Positions 39,598 through 43,086 of a stretch of DNA of 43,086 nucleotides are shown here, one piece after another. Position 1 is the first letter of the stretch. Every line of letters starts with the position of its first letter. The notes under the pieces were generated by a model that was not told the DNA's origin, ran no database searches, and was given only the letters and a program-made list of their open reading frames with translations. Origin of the DNA: a virus; IMG/VR virus record IMGVR_UViG_3300025168_000175, positions 1 to 43,086 of that record; one strand, 5' to 3'. The translations under genes and the position numbers were made by a program.

Positions 39598-39933
39598 ATG
39601 AGAGAGTTCGAGACTGGAGCGACCCGAGATCAAGACGACACCAAGCATGATTTCGAAGGGTATCTAAGCCCTCTAGTGCTAGGAAGGTATGCTGAGTACA
39701 TGACTAGAAATAGACATCAAGACGATGGCACAGTTAGAGACGGAGATAATTGGAAGAAAGGGATTCCGATGGATTCGTATATGAAATCAGGATGGCGGCA
39801 TTTCTTCGAATGGTGGAGTGCTTATCGTGACGGTGATGTGTGTTTGAACAACGTACTAGAAGATGCTTTGTGTGGCTTGATGTTCAACGTCATGGGTTTC
39901 TTGCATGAGCACCTAAAGAAACGAGGATACTAG
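39598..39933 (+). CDS. dATP/dGTP diphosphohydrolase N-terminal-like protein, 111 aa
   Basis: The ATG at 39598 follows AAGGAAGAG; an in-frame ATG at 39544 is inside the previous gene. It has the block REFETGATRDQDDTKHDFEGYLSP in parts, NWKKGIPMDSYMKSGWRHFFEWW and MFNVMGFLHEHL. This is the phage family recorded as dATP/dGTP diphosphohydrolase N-terminal domain. The full enzyme domain is absent, so activity is uncertain. It is the last gene of the early arm, with one base before the convergent endolysin gene stop. Confidence 0.75.
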   Translation: MREFETGATRDQDDTKHDFEGYLSPLVLGRYAEYMTRNRHQDDGTVRDGDNWKKGIPMDSYMKSGWRHFFEWWSAYRDGDVCLNNVLEDALCGLMFNVMGFLHEHLKKRGY

Positions 39934-39934
39934 T

Positions 39935-40384
39935 CTAAGCTAGGAACAATTCTCGTTCAGATCTACGGCGTATCACTAGACCTTTAACGACCCTGCCCCC
40001 AGCTTTACGCCACTTCGGAAACTCATCGGCAGCATCTTCGAACTGGCCACGGTTTAGTTTCATACGCATCGTAGATTTCTGAAAATTTCCTGACCCGATA
40101 TTGTAGATAAATGAGCACAGGCTTGAAAACATATTCTCCGTTAGTTCCGATTTGACAAGTCTTCTAATTGCTTTCTCAGAATGACGCACTTCTCTGAGAA
40201 GCAAATACTCGCCCTGCTTCTGCGTAATATCAGGATGCTCAAGGGTAACAGCATCGCCATCAGCATCCCATGTAGACCCGTAGCCAATTGTAGCTCGGCT
40301 TGCGCTGCATAGATACACTGAGGATCGCCATCCTTCATAGTGCTTGATGAGATCCAAACCGGCTTCATTGATGTGCAAGACCAT
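39935..40384 (-). CDS. Endolysin, GH24 lysozyme-like (R21 type), 149 aa
   Basis: The ATG at 40384 is preferred because AGGTATCTGAG precedes it and the domain begins right after. Glu17 (HYEGWR), Cys26 (VYLCSA) and Thr32 (ATIGYGS) occupy the positions of T4 lysozyme Glu11, Asp20 and Thr26. Cys at the second position is usual in the P1/R21-type lysozymes. The rest (LTENMFSSLCSFIYNIGSG, WRKAGGRVVKGLVIRRRSE) is a full domain. No signal sequence is visible, so release needs a holin. It lies after a holin-like gene. Confidence 0.9.
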   Translation of the reverse strand: MVLHINEAGLDLIKHYEGWRSSVYLCSASRATIGYGSTWDADGDAVTLEHPDITQKQGEYLLLREVRHSEKAIRRLVKSELTENMFSSLCSFIYNIGSGNFQKSTMRMKLNRGQFEDAADEFPKWRKAGGRVVKGLVIRRRSERELFLA

Positions 40385-40401
40385 CTCAGATACCTCGCTT
40401 T

Positions 40402-40839
40402 TTATTTTCTCTGAAAGCTTCTTGCCCCAAACCAAAATGACACGGTTGCGGCCCATACAGCCTGAAATTCGCTGTTCCATATAGTTGCGTATTGAATCAA
40501 GTCCATCCAACCCATATTTACAGATAGAGTGAGGACTGCAAATTCTAAAAATAAACAATAAGTTATTACTGGCCTAACTGAAGCACTAAGATTAACACAC
40601 CATTGACTAGACTTTTTAGTTATTGCAGAGTGCTCTTTATGTAGAGCTTTAGTTTCTTCGATGTCCGCTGTGATGTCCATCATCTGCATCTTCTGAGCAC
40701 CAATTTGTATCTGCTGCTCAAGCTGCTTGTCCATCAATAACAATTCATGTTTCTTATCCTGCTTATCTTGGAAGAAATCCATGACCTTTGGCAAAAAAGA
40801 AGTACCAAATCCTAAGACTGACCCTAGCAAACTTAACAT
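40402..40839 (-). CDS. 3-TM holin-like protein (gene transfer agent holin type)
   Basis: 145 residues: a hydrophobic start, a long charged coiled coil (about residues 22-75, rich in Lys, Glu and Gln), then two membrane segments (about 90-108 and 126-140) with SASVRPVITYCLFLEF and FQAVWAATVSFWFGARSF. This is the pattern of the GTA_holin_3TM-type family. It would open the inner membrane so that the downstream lysozyme reaches the wall. It ends 17 bases before the endolysin start. Confidence 0.75.
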   Translation of the reverse strand: MLSLLGSVLGFGTSFLPKVMDFFQDKQDKKHELLLMDKQLEQQIQIGAQKMQMMDITADIEETKALHKEHSAITKKSSQWCVNLSASVRPVITYCLFLEFAVLTLSVNMGWMDLIQYATIWNSEFQAVWAATVSFWFGARSFQRK

Positions 40840-40850
40840 AGCGAATCCTT

Positions 40851-41009
40851 TTATGCTTTCTTTGTAGTGTTTAGTTTCTTGGTTTTTTTCTTAGGAAATC
40901 CAGCTTTCATATTAGAATAAGCTTTAGAACTTACTGTGCTTTTAGATTTAGAACGTGAAGTTCCTGCTTTCTTCCGAGCATTCATATTGGCGTACAATCC
41001 TCTCGGCAT
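40851..41009 (-). CDS. Basic micro-protein MPRGLYANM type, 52 aa
   Basis: 52 residues, very basic, starting MPRGLYANMNARKKAGTSRS. Similar tiny Lys/Ser-rich proteins recur in the late regions of marine phages, but no role is established. AAGGAT precedes the ATG. It lies directly before the holin gene. Confidence 0.55.
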   Translation of the reverse strand: MPRGLYANMNARKKAGTSRSKSKSTVSSKAYSNMKAGFPKKKTKKLNTTKKA

Positions 41010-41012
41010 TCA

Positions 41013-41162
41013 CTAGTATCCTTTTAAAAAACTGCTATCTATTTCGCGTTCTTGATTTATTAAATCTTGGTGCGAATGGAAATAAAACGGATTAGGAAAG
41101 TCAGGTATTGCTTTGCAGCCTGATAGACTAATCAAAGTTAAAATAACAAAAACTTTAATCAT
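41013..41162 (-). CDS. Small lipoprotein, 49 aa
   Basis: Signal sequence followed by lipobox LSGC (Cys16), then 33 residues ending in FLKGY. Its place in the lysis cassette suggests an outer-membrane spanin-like subunit, but it lacks the usual proline-rich tail and no clear inner-membrane partner is seen. The stop lies four bases before the next ATG. Confidence 0.55.
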   Translation of the reverse strand: MIKVFVILTLISLSGCKAIPDFPNPFYFHSHQDLINQEREIDSSFLKGY

Positions 41163-41170
41163 CTAACTTT

Positions 41171-41293
41171 TTAATAGCCAGACTTTTTCTTCATCTTCCC
41201 CGTCTTCGCAGACGCTTTACTAGCTGCTGCTTTACCTTTTGCAGTGTAGGGAAATTTCTTAACTTTACCGGACGCTGTTTTAACTTTTGGCAT
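41171..41293 (-). CDS. Basic micro-protein KKFPYTAKGKAAA type, 40 aa
   Basis: 40 residues with the motif VKKFPYTAKGKAAASKA, a frequent signature of tiny basic late proteins in podoviruses and siphoviruses. Clear ribosome site AAGGAG. Composition (about one third Lys) suggests DNA or capsid contact. Role unknown. Confidence 0.58.
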   Translation of the reverse strand: MPKVKTASGKVKKFPYTAKGKAAASKASAKTGKMKKKSGY

Positions 41294-41351
41294 ATCATCT
41301 CCTTGATTTTTATGCATTGTCATTGTTGTAATTGATCGCATAGCCAATACT

Positions 41352-41468
41352 TTACTCTTCGAAGTCTTGAACTATTTCTTTGTCTGGAGTGCATTCGCAA
41401 GTCTCAGGGTCACACAAGCACCCTTCCTTACCACATTTCGAGCATATATCTTTGTCTGTGTCTAGCAT
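41352..41468 (-). CDS. Cysteine-rich micro-protein, 38 aa
   Basis: 38 residues with six Cys (C9, C12, C17, C19, C24, C26 approx.) in an acidic background. The spacing CxxC....CxC....CxC suggests metal binding. GGAG precedes the ATG. Function unknown. Confidence 0.5.
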   Translation of the reverse strand: MLDTDKDICSKCGKEGCLCDPETCECTPDKEIVQDFEE

Positions 41469-41470
41469 TA

Positions 41471-41806
41471 TTATACATCTCCATTAATTTTGTGATCTAA
41501 CATTCTGTCATCACCTACTACTCGCCTTAGTTCATGGTTAGATATCTTGGACGAAGGAATATACTGCCAAGTTCTACCCCATTTACCATTGCGTTCAAAG
41601 ATTGTTTCTCTAAGCCCAATATGTATGATTGTAACCTTATCTCCATCTAAAATGCAAGTCTCCATTGGCTCAAATCCCGGAGTTGCTTTCCATTTTATTG
41701 CCGCAATTAAATCTGCTGCCCAATCTCGAATGGCCAAACCGATAGTCACCGTGAGTATAAACCCTACCCACGCCATCCATCCTTGCGGTAATTCAATCTC
41801 TGGCAT
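41471..41806 (-). CDS. Membrane-anchored protein, 111 aa, unknown
   Basis: One N-terminal membrane segment (about residues 10-28, MAWVGFILTVTIGLAIRDW), then a beta-rich domain with GDKVTIIHIGLRETIF and GRTWQYIPSSKI. The pattern resembles an OB-like domain found in a recurrent phage late protein. Its place next to an XhlA-like protein suggests a role in lysis or the envelope; this is inference. Confidence 0.58.
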   Translation of the reverse strand: MPEIELPQGWMAWVGFILTVTIGLAIRDWAADLIAAIKWKATPGFEPMETCILDGDKVTIIHIGLRETIFERNGKWGRTWQYIPSSKISNHELRRVVGDDRMLDHKINGDV

Positions 41807-41809
41807 ACT

Positions 41810-42001
41810 TTACCCACCTTTAACAACGAGTCCAATCAACAATAGAATAATAGCACCAGTACTAGACATCAATATAACTTCGAGCCTCTTTAATCTAGCG
41901 TTTACGCCAGAGAATTGCAGCTCAATATTCTTGCTGCGTTCTCCACAGATATGTTCATGGGCTTCCAGACTAGCGCCGAGCTCTGTAACCGTTTTAGTCA
42001 T
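41810..42001 (-). CDS. XhlA-like holin accessory protein, 63 aa
   Basis: A coiled-coil N-terminal part (LGASLEAHEHICGERSKNIE, NARLKRLEVILM) is followed by a C-terminal membrane segment (GAIILLLIGLVVKGG). This is the layout of the haemolysin XhlA family, small cell-lysis membrane proteins that act with a holin. It overlaps the next upstream gene by eight bases. Confidence 0.72.
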   Translation of the reverse strand: MTKTVTELGASLEAHEHICGERSKNIELQFSGVNARLKRLEVILMSSTGAIILLLIGLVVKGG

Positions 42002-42209
42002 TAGTCTGCTCCAAACTTTCTATTACAAATCCTGTGACTGGGCTATGTTTTGCTTCGGCTTTCTTTTGAGCCATTTCTTTAGAAGACGCATACACTGTAA
42101 AGTAATAGACGTTTTCCCATTCTGGGGATAAGAAAGGCGGCGTTCCATCACCCTGACGTATAGCATCCCTAACATATTTATTATACACTCCGTATTCGTA
42201 TGTGTTCAT
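41994..42209 (-). CDS. Small protein, 71 aa, unknown
   Basis: The function is not recognised. Residues 1-35 are Tyr/Asn-rich with GDGTPPFLSPEWENVYYF, and the rest is a helix with KEMAQKKAEAKH. It lies between the 179-aa membrane protein and the XhlA-like gene, overlapping the latter. No motif is visible. Confidence 0.55.
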   Translation of the reverse strand: MNTYEYGVYNKYVRDAIRQGDGTPPFLSPEWENVYYFTVYASSKEMAQKKAEAKHSPVTGFVIESLEQTND

Positions 42210-42749
42210 CTAGCAGACTTTTTCAGTGCATCTATTTAAAAAGATAAGCCAGCCAACAAAAACACAAACAACAGAAACTAGTATTAAGATTCCAATGTTT
42301 TTTAATATTGAGATCACGTGATCCCAATACTTATCATCTTCTTCTTGTTTTATTTTAGCTTTCTCTTTGTTCTTTGCAGTCTGTACTTTTTTAGCTTCTA
42401 TACGTTTAACACGTTCAGCTTTAATAGCATCAAACGTACCCTTACCAAACTTGTTATCTATCTCAATGCCTAAGTTACTTAATGCTCTTTCATTTCTCTT
42501 CTGTTCTAATATGTCATTGGCTACACTACTAATACTTGTATCATCGTCGTAGTCTGCATCGCCAGCTTTCATGCGTAGTAGTTGTTGTGTCCTAGTCTTA
42601 GGTAGTTTCTTCTTTACCTTCTTAGGCTTGTTCTCTGTAGCGTGGAATAATTTATCTAACCCACCAGCTATATCTTTTAAATCGTTAGCATGGCTTAATC
42701 CCGCTTTCACTAATGCAATAGCAGCGAGTGTAGTTGTGACGGGTTCCAC
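42210..42749 (-). CDS. Late membrane protein, 179 aa, unknown
   Basis: A GTG start at 42749 is chosen because it overlaps the previous gene's stop. The start (EPVTTTLAAIALVKAGLSHA) is like small virion-linked proteins of marine podoviruses, followed by a basic central helix (KKVKKKLPKTRTQ) and a long Lys-rich coiled coil. One C-terminal membrane segment is at about residues 152-174. Topology suggests a tail-to-membrane or lysis protein. A palindrome copy lies inside, read as WDHVIS. Confidence 0.58.
   Translation of the reverse strand: MEPVTTTLAAIALVKAGLSHANDLKDIAGGLDKLFHATENKPKKVKKKLPKTRTQQLLRMKAGDADYDDDTSISSVANDILEQKRNERALSNLGIEIDNKFGKGTFDAIKAERVKRIEAKKVQTAKNKEKAKIKQEEDDKYWDHVISILKNIGILILVSVVCVFVGWLIFLNRCTEKVC
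42310..42325. promoter_or_regulatory. Dispersed palindrome copy 8
   Basis: GAGATCACGTGATCCC. The core TCACGTGA is intact, with divergent arms. It lies inside the coding part of the 179-aa late gene. Confidence 0.45.
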
Positions 42750-42750
42750 C

Positions 42751-43086
42751 TTACTTCGCCCGACCTTGGTTAACACCACCGTCTGTTAGTGGTCTGCCGC
42801 CCCATGACGCGTAGATGAAGGTAGCGGCTGAGTTGGATTGAGAGTTACTACCCCTGTTTTTAAACCCATTACTAACCATATCCATGTTAGCTGACGATGT
42901 AGATGTATCAGCAACAGCAGTTTGATCATAGTAGATACGAGATGTATTCTCATTAGTGTTATCAAGGACTTGATATTTGACCACCCAATTTTCTGTTGCG
43001 TCTATATTTCTAACGAACATGATTTGTTGTGCAAATCCAGTGTTTACAAACGCCCCATCAGTACTTCCGTTGCCCTCATATTTGCC
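42751..43086 (-). CDS. Tail fibre-like protein, C-terminal part (cut by right edge)
   Basis: The reading frame is open to the window edge, so the N-terminus lies outside. The visible 111 residues (GAFVNTGFAQQIMFVRNID, NGFKNRG, AATFIYASWGG, GGVNQGRAK) have the pattern of a beta domain common in tail proteins of marine phages (xFVxTGFxPxWVLIKR...DFLSNGFKxR...YIYAAFA). Its continuation would begin at the left edge if the genome is circular. The stop overlaps the next gene start region at 42749-42753. Confidence 0.65.
   Translation of the reverse strand, partial: GKYEGNGSTDGAFVNTGFAQQIMFVRNIDATENWVVKYQVLDNTNENTSRIYYDQTAVADTSTSSANMDMVSNGFKNRGSNSQSNSAATFIYASWGGRPLTDGGVNQGRAK

Noticed and set aside
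1-43086. Temperate phage with integrase or attachment site
   Set aside because: No integrase, excisionase or partition gene was recognised. The XRE genes alone do not show lysogeny.
1-43086. tRNA genes
   Set aside because: No T-loop plus acceptor stem pattern was noticed by eye on either strand, but a dedicated scan was not possible.

Overview
The window looks like most of the genome of a tailed phage with a short tail (podovirus) that infects a Gram-negative, probably aquatic, bacterium. The head genes resemble those of Bordetella phage BPP-1 (portal, Bbp19-like protein, scaffold, capsid, Bbp16-like cement). The tail and DNA-ejection genes follow the T7 plan (gp11, gp12, gp13, gp14, gp15 and gp16-like proteins and a gp17-like fibre). 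No integrase, rRNA, tRNA or CRISPR array was seen, and no phage RNA polymerase gene, so transcription probably relies on the host polymerase. This fits the sigma70-like promoters found. The host guess rests on the lysozyme-type endolysin, two lipoproteins and the tail-fibre style, and is low confidence.

Layout. A 608-base non-coding hub (23304-23911) separates two divergent arms. The late arm runs leftward on the minus strand: terS, terL, two small head-associated proteins, portal, Bbp19-like, scaffold, capsid, cement, tail adaptor, tail nozzle, gp13/14/15/16-like ejection proteins, fibres and a tail-assembly chaperone cut by the left edge. The right end (39935-43086) is also minus strand. 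It begins with a tail-fibre C-terminus cut by the right edge and continues into a lysis cassette (XhlA-like and 3-TM holin-like proteins, two lipoprotein/basic micro-proteins, GH24 endolysin). If the molecule is circular or circularly permuted, the two edges join and the late arm is one continuous unit ending at the endolysin.

The early arm runs rightward (23912-39933). Small unknown proteins come first. A second 491-base non-coding region with iterons (26607-27097) follows, then more small proteins, a primase-helicase on the opposite strand (28881-30878), and two small XRE-type regulators (32290-32943). The replication and recombination set is last: SNF2-type helicase, DUF2800-type nuclease, DUF2815-type ssDNA-binding protein, family A DNA polymerase, RuvC-like resolvase and a dATP/dGTP diphosphohydrolase-like protein. 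The arms converge at 39933/39935 with one base between stop codons.

The most unusual signal is a 16-bp palindrome, consensus GGTRTCACGTGAYACC, found eight times across both arms. The only perfect copy (32243-32258) lies directly upstream of the first XRE gene. The simplest model is a phage-encoded repressor with dispersed operator or stoperator-like sites. Other notable structures are 10-bp-phased iterons and a G-quadruplex motif in the hub, a second iteron set near 26.8 kb, a long structured element between terS and terL, and a terminator just after the capsid and cement genes, as in T7.
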